The position numbers were made by a program, and so were the translations under genes. A stretch of 64,000 bases of DNA from an uncultured Blastocatellia bacterium (lineage in GTDB: Bacteria; Acidobacteriota; Blastocatellia; Pyrinomonadales; Pyrinomonadaceae), in the NCBI GenBank assembly GCA_946480785.1, contig CAMLLD010000024.1:1-64000 (forward strand), given 5' to 3'. Shown here piece after piece: positions 17,357-25,716 of the stretch. The notes beneath the pieces were generated by a model. That model was given only the letters and a program-made list of their open reading frames with translations. It was not told the DNA's origin and made no database searches. The first letter of the stretch is position 1; every line of letters starts with the position of its first letter.

Positions 17357-18481
17357 GTGCCGCGATCCGCGGATGTAGTCGTTATCGGCGGCGGCGTGAT
17401 TGGTCTAACGGTGGCGCGCGCGTTGGCCCAACGCGGTGTGCGCGACGTGTGTTTGATCGAGCGCGCGGCGTTGGGCACGGAAGCGTCGTTTGCGGCGGGA
17501 GGGATACTCGCGCCGCAGGCTGAAGCTGATGGGCGTGATGCGTTTTTTGAACTCGCGTGCAGGAGTCGTGACCTTCACTTTGACTTCGCCGCTGGGCTGT
17601 TTGAAGAGACTGGTGTTGACGTTGAGCTTGATACGACGGGAACGCTTTACGTTGCGCTCAACGGCGAGGATGTGATTGAGATCGAGAAGCGTTTCGACTG
17701 GCAATCAAAGGCGGGATTGGCTGTAGAGAAGCTGACGGCACGTGAGGCGCGAGAGTTGGAGCCGTGCGTTGCGTCTTCCCTACCTGGAGCCCTTCTTTTT
17801 CCACGCGACATACAAGTTGAGAATCGGCGGTTACTAAACGCACTGGTGAACAGCGTTGCGAAAGCCGCAGTTAGAATTGCGACGCACACAGATGTAGAAG
17901 CTGTAAAGATCGAGCGCGGCCAAATAAATGGCGTTCAAACTTCTCGCGGGTTTGTGAGTTGTCAGAAAGTAATCGTCGCTGCCGGCACGTGGTCAAGCAC
18001 GATCGAACACGCCCACGCACCAAAAATCGAACCCGTCCGCGGCCAGATGATCTGTTTCGACGCCAAGCCGCAACTCACGCGACACGTCATCTACAGCCCG
18101 CGCGGCTATCTGGTTCCCCGCAAAGACGGCCGTCTGCTCGCCGGCTCAACCAGCGAAAACGCCGGTTTCACCAAACAAGTCACAGCCGGCGGCATCAGCT
18201 CGATTCTCGCCCACGCCAGCGAGATTTCGCCAAAAATCGAAAACCTCCCCATCATCGACACCTGGGCCGGACTGCGCCCGCGTGCTGCTGACGGTTTGCC
18301 TGTGCTCGGGCCTTGTGATGAAATTGACGGGCTCGTTTATGCAACGGGACATTACCGAAACGGAATCCTACTCGCGCCCGTCACCGGAGAGTTGATTGCC
18401 GACGCAGTCGTGAAGGGTCACATTTCGCCTTTGCTCGCGGCATTTAGTCCCAATCGTTTTAAGCTGGCACACGTAAGTTAA
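17357..18481 (+). CDS. thiO: Glycine oxidase/ThiO-like FAD-dependent oxidoreductase
   Basis: A flavoprotein of about 374 aa in the D-amino-acid-oxidase superfamily. It has an N-terminal dinucleotide-binding ADVVVIGGGVIGLTVAR, a second FAD segment TEASFAAGGILAPQAE, and a C-terminal GLRPRAADGLPVLGP followed by VYATGHYRNGILLAPVTGE, which is characteristic of ThiO. ThiO makes glycine imine for the thiazole moiety of thiamine. The start is uncertain: a GTG at 17357, a TTG at 17339 and an ATG at 17276 (which would overlap the divergent dehydrogenase) are all in frame. No other thi genes are adjacent. Confidence 0.8.
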   Translation: MPRSADVVVIGGGVIGLTVARALAQRGVRDVCLIERAALGTEASFAAGGILAPQAEADGRDAFFELACRSRDLHFDFAAGLFEETGVDVELDTTGTLYVALNGEDVIEIEKRFDWQSKAGLAVEKLTAREARELEPCVASSLPGALLFPRDIQVENRRLLNALVNSVAKAAVRIATHTDVEAVKIERGQINGVQTSRGFVSCQKVIVAAGTWSSTIEHAHAPKIEPVRGQMICFDAKPQLTRHVIYSPRGYLVPRKDGRLLAGSTSENAGFTKQVTAGGISSILAHASEISPKIENLPIIDTWAGLRPRAADGLPVLGPCDEIDGLVYATGHYRNGILLAPVTGELIADAVVKGHISPLLAAFSPNRFKLAHVS

Positions 18482-18488
18482 GCCACAC

Positions 18489-19796
18489 ATGAAAGCTGTA
18501 ACCCTGGTTCTTTTGCTATTACTGTCGGCCGCGCCGTCGTTCGCGCAAGCGCTCGATGCGAACAAGGACGCGGCGGCGAAAGCCGACGATCGCGCGGCGC
18601 AGGCGCTGTATGAAGACGCCAACGGCTATCTCGGCCGCCGTTACCAGGAGTTCAACAAGCAGAAGCTCGCTTACGATCCCAAACTCGAAGCGCAAACACG
18701 CAAAGAACAACAGGAACTCGCCGTGAAGAACGCCGCGATCCTCAAAGCGCGTTCGCACTTGAACAAAGAAGATCTTTACTACCTCGGCATGCTGCAGCAT
18801 CTCGCCGGCGACGGCGACAACGCGCTCGCCACGATGCGCTTGCTGCTGAAAGACGATCCTGACGGACAACAGGCACAAGCCGCGCGCAACGTCGTCGTGC
18901 TGTATGCAGTCAAAAAAGGTTTACTCGACGAAGCGAAAACCGCAGTTGATAAGTACACGCATCACAAACCGCAGAGCGCCGACGAACGTTACCGCATGGA
19001 GTTTCTGCTTGCGGACGCTTACGGGCGCAGCAAAGACTACGCGTCGATGACGGCACACGCGAAGGAAATGCTCGCGGCGGCAAAGGATTTCGCGAGTGCA
19101 AATCCGGCGAACCCGTTCAAGCGCGACGAGATGCTGATCAAGTCGGGCGCGTTGTTGGCCGACTCTTACGTGAAGTCAAACCACAAAGACGATGCGCTGA
19201 AGACCATCGAAGGAATCGTCCGGTTGTCGTTTGAGTTGCCGTCGGGAAACCTTTACAAGCTCGCGATGTACCGGTTCGCGCTACTCGGACCTTCAGCCGA
19301 AGAAATCGACAAACTATTCGCCGGTTCCACGGCGCCGAAAGCGACTCCGCCGGAGATCGTCGCGACCGAGTGGATCGATCAAACGCCCGTCAAGCTTTCC
19401 GAGCTACGCGGCAAAGTCGTGTTGCTCGACTTCTGGGCGCATTGGTGTGGACCATGCCGCATCACGCTGCCGAACCTTTCGCGCTGGCACGACACTTACA
19501 AAGATAAAGGTCTCGTGATCCTCGGGCTCACGACTTACTACGGTCATGGCAACGGTAAACCCATGACGCCGCCCGAAGAGCTCGCGTATCTGCGCGAGTT
19601 CAAGAAGCGCAACCGGCTGCCGTATGGCGTCGTGGTGGACGAAGCGGAGAAAAACGACATCAACTACGGCGTGAATTCGATTCCGATGTCGTTTCTAATC
19701 GATCGCAAAGGCGTATTGCGCTACATTTCTCCCGGCGCGAACGAGGAGGAGATCGAGTCGTTGGGCCAAATGATTAAGAAGTTAGTGGACGAGTAA
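18489..19796 (+). CDS. TPR-TlpA family secreted thiol-disulfide protein
   Basis: A 435-aa exported protein. A signal peptide (1-19, ending FAQA) leads into a helical region with degenerate TPR-like repeats (about 40-270). A TlpA/ResA-type thioredoxin domain (about 288-432) follows, with active site AHWCGPC (cysteines 320 and 323) and a cis-proline region SIPMSFLID. It probably reduces disulfides of envelope proteins, with electrons supplied by the CcdA-type protein encoded immediately downstream (the stop and next ATG are adjacent, TAA-ATG). Confidence 0.88.
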   Translation: MKAVTLVLLLLLSAAPSFAQALDANKDAAAKADDRAAQALYEDANGYLGRRYQEFNKQKLAYDPKLEAQTRKEQQELAVKNAAILKARSHLNKEDLYYLGMLQHLAGDGDNALATMRLLLKDDPDGQQAQAARNVVVLYAVKKGLLDEAKTAVDKYTHHKPQSADERYRMEFLLADAYGRSKDYASMTAHAKEMLAAAKDFASANPANPFKRDEMLIKSGALLADSYVKSNHKDDALKTIEGIVRLSFELPSGNLYKLAMYRFALLGPSAEEIDKLFAGSTAPKATPPEIVATEWIDQTPVKLSELRGKVVLLDFWAHWCGPCRITLPNLSRWHDTYKDKGLVILGLTTYYGHGNGKPMTPPEELAYLREFKKRNRLPYGVVVDEAEKNDINYGVNSIPMSFLIDRKGVLRYISPGANEEEIESLGQMIKKLVDE

Positions 19797-21029
19797 ATGG
19801 AAGACCAGGGCATTACATTATTTCGCGTAATAATCTCTTTTGCAGCGGGCATACTCTCGTTTCTCTCGCCGTGCGTGTTGCCGCTCGTGCCGGGTTACAT
19901 CTCGCTCATCTCCGGCGTCAGCATCGACAATCTGAAAGAAGGCGTGAGCAGCCGTCGCGCGGTGATTCTCAACTCGCTCGCGTTCAACGCCGGACTGTCA
20001 GTCATCTTTCTGCTGCTCGGCACGACCGCCGGACTCGTCGGCTCTGCGATCACAAGCAATCCGTGGGTGCGCATCATCGGCGGACTCGTGATCATCGCTT
20101 TCGGTCTGCAACTGATCGGCTTGCTCAAGATCTCTGCGCTTTACAGAGACACGCGTTTCTTTTCCGACGACAAACCACGCGGCATGTTTGGTTCGGCCGC
20201 GCTTGGCGTTGCGTTTGCCGCGGGCTGGACGCCGTGCATCGGTCCAATTCTCGGCGGCATCATCGGCCTGGCTGCCACGAGCGGCGGCTGGAAAAGCGGC
20301 TTGGTTTTGTCGGCGTTTTATTCCGCCGGGCTCGCGGTGCCGTTTCTGTTGACGGGCCTCGGCATCAATCAATTTCTGAGTTTCTATAAAGGCTTTCGCA
20401 GGCACCTGCACAAGGTCGAGGTTATCTCGGGCGTAGTGCTGATCGTCGTCGGTCTCTTGGTGATGAGCGGGCAATCGACGCTGCTGGCGAGCTCGCGCTT
20501 CACAGGGTTGCTGCCGAACCTCGAAGGTTGGCTGAACCTGGGCAACTCAACTCCAAAACCGCCGCCGCCGACAACCGCAAACGCGAGTTATGACCCCGTT
20601 CCCGACGTCGAATTTCGCACGCTCGCTGACAAGCCGTTTCGTCTCAAAGAACTTCAAGGCCAGGTTGTGCTGCTGAACTTCTGGGCCACATACTGCATTC
20701 CGTGTCGGGAAGAAATTCCGGCGCTCAATCAATTGCAGCACGAGCTCGAAGCACAGGGCCTGCGTATCGTCGGCGCTTCGCTCGACGACAGCATCGACGG
20801 TGTGAATGATTATCAAAAAGAAGTCGTGCGGTTCGACTATCAGGTCTTGCTCGGCGGCAGTGACGCCAAAGTAAAATTCGCGCAGTCGGTATTGCCGACC
20901 ACGTATCTAATCGATCGCCAAGGACGCATTCGCCAGAAAATTATCGGAGCCCGAGATAAAGCTGGCTGGGAGGCCGCGGTGAAACCGCTTCTCGCGGAAG
21001 CGCCGGCTACCGCCAGCGTCACCAACTAA
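19797..21029 (+). CDS. CcdA-TlpA fusion: transmembrane electron conduit with thioredoxin domain
   Basis: A 410-aa fusion. Residues 1-235 form a CcdA/DsbD-like membrane domain of six helices with the two conserved cysteine motifs, FLSPCVLPLVPGY near the start and GWTPCIGPILGG near 145. Residues 265-400 form a periplasmic TlpA-type thioredoxin with NFWATYCIPC (CxxC) and VLPTTYLIDRQG. The membrane half would pass electrons from cytoplasmic thioredoxin to its own and neighbouring periplasmic thioredoxins, for example in cytochrome c maturation. The start follows the upstream stop with no gap. Confidence 0.93.
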   Translation: MEDQGITLFRVIISFAAGILSFLSPCVLPLVPGYISLISGVSIDNLKEGVSSRRAVILNSLAFNAGLSVIFLLLGTTAGLVGSAITSNPWVRIIGGLVIIAFGLQLIGLLKISALYRDTRFFSDDKPRGMFGSAALGVAFAAGWTPCIGPILGGIIGLAATSGGWKSGLVLSAFYSAGLAVPFLLTGLGINQFLSFYKGFRRHLHKVEVISGVVLIVVGLLVMSGQSTLLASSRFTGLLPNLEGWLNLGNSTPKPPPPTTANASYDPVPDVEFRTLADKPFRLKELQGQVVLLNFWATYCIPCREEIPALNQLQHELEAQGLRIVGASLDDSIDGVNDYQKEVVRFDYQVLLGGSDAKVKFAQSVLPTTYLIDRQGRIRQKIIGARDKAGWEAAVKPLLAEAPATASVTN

Positions 21030-21047
21030 GCAGCCGGAGTAAACATC

Positions 21048-21680
21048 ATGAAGAAGTTTCTATTTGTTTCCCTCCTCCTCGCGATTTCACCGCTCGCCGC
21101 GATGGCCCAAGGCGACCACGAGTATTCGCCGCTCGTCGAAAAGACGGTGAACTATCGGAACTGGTCGCTGCCGGATCTCAAGAGCGATAAAGACGCTGAT
21201 CTGCGCAAGCTGATGGCCGGCAAGAAGCTCGTGATGATTGTTTACTTCGCACCGTGGTGTCATAACTGGCGCAACGAAGCACCGATTGCCGCGAAGCTTT
21301 ATGACAAGTACAAAGGTCAGGGTTTCCAGGTAATCGGCGTCAGCGAGTATGCGTCGAAGGACGACGTGAAGAGTTTCTTTGGCGACGCTGGTCCAACTTT
21401 TCCGATCGTGACCGAGTCAGAGTCGCGCGAGGAAAAGGATAAGACGCTGCATTACGAATACCGGCAGCTAACCGGCGACACGCGTAACTGGGGTTCGCCC
21501 TGGAACATTTTTCTCGAGCCCGCGAAAGTGAATCCGAAGGGCGAGGTCTTGACGGAAAAAGCGTGGGTCGTGAACGGTGAGTTGATCGAAGACGAAGTCG
21601 ATAAGTTCATCGCTTCAAAACTCACACCCAGATCGGCGACGGCCGCGGCCGCGAAAGTAATCGAACCCTGTAAAAACTGA
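21048..21680 (+). CDS. TlpA-like secreted protein with a single active-site cysteine
   Basis: A 210-aa secreted thioredoxin-fold protein with a signal peptide at 1-20. The active-site position reads FAPWCHNW (C71), so the usual CxxC has become CHNW: the second cysteine is a tryptophan. A later cysteine occurs only at the very end (IEPCKN). The rest of the fold is recognisable ([34 protein letters not shown]). It lies 18 bp after the CcdA-TlpA gene and is likely co-transcribed. It may act as an isomerase-like, peroxiredoxin-like or non-catalytic binding partner. Confidence 0.8.
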   Translation: MKKFLFVSLLLAISPLAAMAQGDHEYSPLVEKTVNYRNWSLPDLKSDKDADLRKLMAGKKLVMIVYFAPWCHNWRNEAPIAAKLYDKYKGQGFQVIGVSEYASKDDVKSFFGDAGPTFPIVTESESREEKDKTLHYEYRQLTGDTRNWGSPWNIFLEPAKVNPKGEVLTEKAWVVNGELIEDEVDKFIASKLTPRSATAAAAKVIEPCKN

Positions 21681-21682
21681 GC

Positions 21683-22636
21683 GTGAAACTTCGTCTCCTG
21701 TACCACGGCCACTGCTTCGATGGTGTCGCTTCGGCGGCCACTTTCACTCGCTTCTACAAGGAACGCATTCATCCGGAAGCCGAGGTCAACTACACCGGGC
21801 TGCTGCACCGGCCCGGCAATCTCTTCGACCACTCGATGTTTGATTCCGACGAGAATGCGATCGTCGATTTCAAATATGCCGCGTCGGACAAGTTGACGTG
21901 GTGGTTCGATCATCACGAGTCGGCTTTTCTCACGCTGGAAGACGAGGCGCACTTTCGCGCCGACAAATCAGGCAAGAAGTTTTTGGACCCGACGCGGAAG
22001 TCGTGCACGGAGTTCATCGCCGACGTTGCTCACGAGCGCTTCGGTTTCAATCCCGAGCCGATCGAGACGCTGGTCCACTGGGCGCACATCATTGACGGCG
22101 CCCTTTATGAGTCGCCGGCGCAGTGTGTCGAGCTGAAGGAACCGGCGTTGCAGTTGATGCAGGTGATCGAAGCGGACCCGGATGACGCGTTCATCGAGCA
22201 GATCATTCGCGATCTGACGGTGCGATCGTTAGAGGAAGTGGCGACGAGCGCGGAAGTGCAGCGGCGTTTTCAGCCGATACTGCAACAGCATCTTGAGACG
22301 TTGGAAGCGGTGCGCAGGAAAGCGAAGTTTGCCGACGGCGTGGTGCAGTTTGACTTGGTTGACGAAGGTTACGAAGGCTTCAACAAGTTCATTCCTTACT
22401 ACCTCTATCCCGAGACGACTTACTCGGTGGCGCTGACGCGCGGACCGCAGCGCACGAAGATCTCGGTCGGTTCGAATCCGTGGGCGCCGAGGCCGCGCCG
22501 GCACAACATCGCGAAGATCTGCGAACGTTACGGTGGCGGCGGTCACGCCGTTGTCGGCGCGATCTCGTTCAAGCCGGAAGAAGTCGAAGAAGCGCGGAAA
22601 GCGGTGCGCGAGATCGTGGCTGAGTTATCCGTGTAA
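21683..22636 (+). CDS. DHH/DHHA1 superfamily phosphoesterase
   Basis: A 317-aa protein. The N-terminal metal site motifs are [21 protein letters not shown] and WWFDHHESA (the DHH triad), followed by HWAHIIDGA. The C-terminal DHHA1 domain carries [14 protein letters not shown], which binds nucleic acid or a nucleotide. Members cleave short RNAs or cyclic/linear nucleotides (NrnA, RecJ, PDE types); the specific substrate is not clear. The start is GTG, right after the preceding TGA. The last codons and the TAA stop lie inside an intergenic repeat shared with the convergent peptidase. Confidence 0.85.
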   Translation: MKLRLLYHGHCFDGVASAATFTRFYKERIHPEAEVNYTGLLHRPGNLFDHSMFDSDENAIVDFKYAASDKLTWWFDHHESAFLTLEDEAHFRADKSGKKFLDPTRKSCTEFIADVAHERFGFNPEPIETLVHWAHIIDGALYESPAQCVELKEPALQLMQVIEADPDDAFIEQIIRDLTVRSLEEVATSAEVQRRFQPILQQHLETLEAVRRKAKFADGVVQFDLVDEGYEGFNKFIPYYLYPETTYSVALTRGPQRTKISVGSNPWAPRPRRHNIAKICERYGGGGHAVVGAISFKPEEVEEARKAVREIVAELSV

Positions 22637-22654
22637 ATCTGTGTTATCCGTGGC
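22624..22654. repeat. ATCCGTGT/ATCCGTGG repeat spanning two convergent stops
   Basis: TTATCCGTGTAAATCTGTGTTATCCGTGGCTC supplies the TAA stop of the plus-strand DHH gene (22634-22636) and, on the minus strand, the final codons and TAA of the M24 peptidase gene (22644-22646). It matches the copy inside dnaX closely and looks like a mobile or expanding short repeat that now defines both C-termini. Confidence 0.65.
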
Positions 22655-23939
22655 TCATTAACTGTTCGATCTCGTCGATCTGTTTCGGCACTTTGTTCGT
22701 CAACACTCTCGGCGCACCGTTCGTACAAAGCACGTCGTCCTCAATGCGCACCCCAATCCCGAGATACTTTTCCGGAACGTCCTTCGTGTCAGGCGCGATG
22801 TAAAGCCCCGGCTCGACCGTCATGACCACACCCGGTTCGAGCGCGCGCGACTCCTTGCCGTGGTAATAAGCGCCAACGTCGTGCACGTCGATGCCGAGCA
22901 TGTGTCCCAGCCCGTGCATGTAAAACTTTTCGTATTTCTTGTCTTTGATCAGTTGCTCCGGCTCACCCTGCAACAACCCGAGCTCGACCATGCCTTCAGT
23001 CAAAACTTCGATCGAATGCTGCTTGAGCTCGTCATGCGTGACACCCGGCCGCACCATCTCCACGCACGACGTCTGCGCCTTCAACACGAGCTCGTAAATC
23101 TCGCGTTGCGCCGGCGAATAGCGCCCGTTGATTGGAAACGTGCGCGTGATGTCCGATGCATATCCCTTGTACTCAGCGCCCGCGTCGACCAGCAACAACT
23201 CACCATCACGCAGCTCCCCATCGTTGTTGATGTAATGAAGCACGGTCGCATTCGACCCCGCGCCGACAATCGACGTATACGCCGGACCCGCCGCTCCATG
23301 CCGCCGGAAAACCTGTTCGATTAGCGCTTCGAGCTCGTATTCGCGCATGCCCGCACGCGCAGCCTTCATCGCCTCAACGTGCGCTTCGGCGGCGATGTCT
23401 GCGGCCTTCTGCATCAACTCCAGTTCGTCAGGACTCTTGATCACGCGCAGCTCGTGAACGATCGTCGCGGGATCGACGATCGTCGTCGGCGGATGAATCG
23501 GTTTGCGATTCAAGCTGCGCATCCGCGCGATCTCGCGAATGATCTTGCCGTCGAGATCGTGGTGGATGCCGAGCCGGTAATAGAGTGTCTCAGCGTCGTT
23601 CAGAATGTCAGTCAGCTTCGCGTCAAACTCCGCCACGGGAAACGACTCGTGCGCGCCAAACTCGCTCTTCGCCCCTTCAACACCTGCGCGCCGCCCATCC
23701 CAAATCTCACGCTCGGGATCGCGCGGACGAACAAACAAGACATACTCATGTGTGTCACCGGGCTTGATCACGGCGATCGCTTCCGGCTCTTCGAACCCGG
23801 TCAGGTAAAAGAAATCGGAGTCCTGGCGAAAACGATAATGCGTGTCGTTGGAACGCGTGGCTTCGCGCGCCGCGGGAATGATGGCGACGGAGTTTGGCTG
23901 CATGCGACGCACGAACTCCGCGAGCTGAGATCTGATCAT
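22644..23939 (-). CDS. pepP: M24 family Xaa-Pro aminopeptidase
   Basis: A 431-aa aminopeptidase P. The start at ATG 23939 (AAGGAAGG upstream) gives the typical MIRSQLAEFVRRM N-terminal domain with DSDFFYLTGFEEPEA. Dinuclear metal ligands are all visible: D in LLLVDAGAEY, D in ASDITRTFP, H in HGLGHMLGIDVHD, E in MTVEPGLY and E in GVRIEDDVL. It releases N-terminal residues preceding proline, in the cytoplasm. The extreme C-terminus (LMSHG) is encoded within a repeat. Confidence 0.93.
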   Translation of the reverse strand: MIRSQLAEFVRRMQPNSVAIIPAAREATRSNDTHYRFRQDSDFFYLTGFEEPEAIAVIKPGDTHEYVLFVRPRDPEREIWDGRRAGVEGAKSEFGAHESFPVAEFDAKLTDILNDAETLYYRLGIHHDLDGKIIREIARMRSLNRKPIHPPTTIVDPATIVHELRVIKSPDELELMQKAADIAAEAHVEAMKAARAGMREYELEALIEQVFRRHGAAGPAYTSIVGAGSNATVLHYINNDGELRDGELLLVDAGAEYKGYASDITRTFPINGRYSPAQREIYELVLKAQTSCVEMVRPGVTHDELKQHSIEVLTEGMVELGLLQGEPEQLIKDKKYEKFYMHGLGHMLGIDVHDVGAYYHGKESRALEPGVVMTVEPGLYIAPDTKDVPEKYLGIGVRIEDDVLCTNGAPRVLTNKVPKQIDEIEQLMSHG

Positions 23940-23988
23940 GACAGAGCCTTCCTTGTGGCTGGAATAATTTGGACCTACATTGTACCCG

Positions 23989-25548
23989 ATGAGCACGCAA
24001 ACGCGTGAAATCACCTCGATTGATCCTTCCACTGGCGACGAAATCGGCTGCGTGCCGTTGTGCAATGCAGCGGACGTAAACGCCGCGGTGAAGCGCGCAC
24101 GCCAGGCACAACCCGCGTGGGCAAAACTCTCGTTTCGCGCGCGGGCTAAGTTCATTCTCACCGCGCGTGAGATCGTGCTCTCTCGCGTTGAAGAGATCGC
24201 CACATTGATCGCGCGTGAAACCGGCAAACCGCCGGCCGAGGCGATCTCGATGGAAGTCACGCCGACGCTCGATCTGATGCAGCACTTCGCGCGCAACGCC
24301 GAGCGCATGTTGCACCGGCAAAAGATCGACATCGGCCAGTTTGAACTGATGGGCCGCTCGTCTTACATCGTCTTCAAACCGCTCGGCGTGGTCGGCATCA
24401 TCTCTCCCTGGAACTTTCCCTGGGCCACACCGCTCGATGAAGTCGTGATGGCGCTCGTCGCCGGCAATGCAGTCGTGCTCAAACCAAGCGAGCTCACGCC
24501 GTTCACCGCGCTGAAGATCGGCGAGGTTTTCAAACAAGCGAAGCTGCCGGACGGACTGCTCGAGATCGTCACCGGCGATGGCTCGACCGGCGCGGCGTTG
24601 GTCGAAGCGGGCGTCGATAAGGTGATGTTCACCGGCAGCGTCGCAACCGGCAAGCGCGTCGCCGAAGCGGCAGCAAAACACCTGACACCGGTCGTGCTCG
24701 AGCTCGGTGGTAAAGATCCGATGATCGTGCTCGAAGACGCGAACCTGCCGAACGCCGCACGCGCCGCGGTGTGGGGCGGCTTCGCCAACGCCGGCCAGGC
24801 GTGCGCGTCGATCGAACGTCTCTACGTGCACGAATCGATCGCGAAACAGTTTACGGATCTCGTGGTCGCAGAGACGCGCAAACTCAAGCTCGGCAATCCC
24901 ACCGCTGACGGAGTGGATCTCGGTGCGATGACGAACGAGCGACAGTTGAGAATCGTCGAGAACCACATCGAAGACGCAGTCGAGCAGGGCGCGCGGATCG
25001 AAACGGGCGGTCATCGCGTCGAGACCGCCGGCGGCTGGTTTCACGAACCCACCGTCATCACGAACGTCGATCACTCGATGGAAGTGATGCGTGAAGAAAC
25101 GTTCGGTCCGGTGTTACCGATCATGACGTTCAAGACCGACGACGAAGCCGTCCGGCTCGCGAACGACAGCGTCTACGGCTTAACGGCCGCAGTCTTCACT
25201 AGCAACATCACGCGCGGACGCACGCTCGCCGAACGCATCGACGCCGGCACGGTGATGATTAACGAAGTCGTCTACACTCACGCGATAGCGCAAACACCGT
25301 GGGGCGGCGTGAAGCAAAGCGGCTACGGCCGCACGCACGGACGGCTCGGACTGCTCGAACTCGTGACCCCGCAGCACATTCACACGAACCGGGTGCCATG
25401 GCTGCCGGACGTCTGGTGGTTTCGCTACAGCGCCCCGGCGGCAAATCTTTTTCGCGGCCTCGCGCGGCGTTTTACGACCGGTTCCGTACTGAACTCCTCG
25501 CTCCTCCTGCCTAAAATCCTTCGTCGTTGGTTTGAAAAATCTGACTAG
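23989..25548 (+). CDS. NAD(P)-dependent aldehyde dehydrogenase
   Basis: A 519-aa ALDH superfamily enzyme. The Rossmann segment VGIISPWNFPWATPLDEV, the general base Glu in VLELGGKDPMIV, the catalytic Cys in NAGQACASIERLYV, and the late EETFGPVLPIM are all present. Length and motifs fit the succinate-semialdehyde/non-phosphorylating type or generic class 3 ALDH; the substrate is not deducible. The C-terminal 45 residues extend beyond the usual end with an aromatic/basic tail (LPDVWWFRYSAPAANLFRGL), perhaps membrane-associating. It diverges from the M24 peptidase with about 50 bp between starts. Confidence 0.92.
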   Translation: MSTQTREITSIDPSTGDEIGCVPLCNAADVNAAVKRARQAQPAWAKLSFRARAKFILTAREIVLSRVEEIATLIARETGKPPAEAISMEVTPTLDLMQHFARNAERMLHRQKIDIGQFELMGRSSYIVFKPLGVVGIISPWNFPWATPLDEVVMALVAGNAVVLKPSELTPFTALKIGEVFKQAKLPDGLLEIVTGDGSTGAALVEAGVDKVMFTGSVATGKRVAEAAAKHLTPVVLELGGKDPMIVLEDANLPNAARAAVWGGFANAGQACASIERLYVHESIAKQFTDLVVAETRKLKLGNPTADGVDLGAMTNERQLRIVENHIEDAVEQGARIETGGHRVETAGGWFHEPTVITNVDHSMEVMREETFGPVLPIMTFKTDDEAVRLANDSVYGLTAAVFTSNITRGRTLAERIDAGTVMINEVVYTHAIAQTPWGGVKQSGYGRTHGRLGLLELVTPQHIHTNRVPWLPDVWWFRYSAPAANLFRGLARRFTTGSVLNSSLLLPKILRRWFEKSD

Positions 25549-25563
25549 CAGCCGGACACGCCG

Positions 25564-25574
25564 GGTGCTATACT
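25564..25574 (+). promoter_or_regulatory. Extended -10 promoter element
   Basis: The sequence TGCTATACTG contains TATACT (25569-25574) with the upstream TGn. The same string occurs at 39731-39740. A leader of about 140 bp follows before the secreted-protein ATG at 25717, so a regulatory leader is possible but no known riboswitch is recognised in it. Confidence 0.4.
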
Positions 25575-25716
25575 GCGCGCCATCCCAGCTAACGCCCTTA
25601 CTCCCGGGGAAGGCTCCGTAATAATTCGACCGTAGTTGCAAGGCTGTAGGTGACTCCTCCCACGAAGTACTATCGCCTTGCGTACCTCAATCCTAGCCCT
25701 GAGTTTGGAGGAAGAA

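Noticed and set aside
25549..25716. Riboswitch in the leader of the secreted protein
   Set aside because: I looked for cobalamin, c-di-GMP, glycine and SAM type cores and saw no diagnostic motif.
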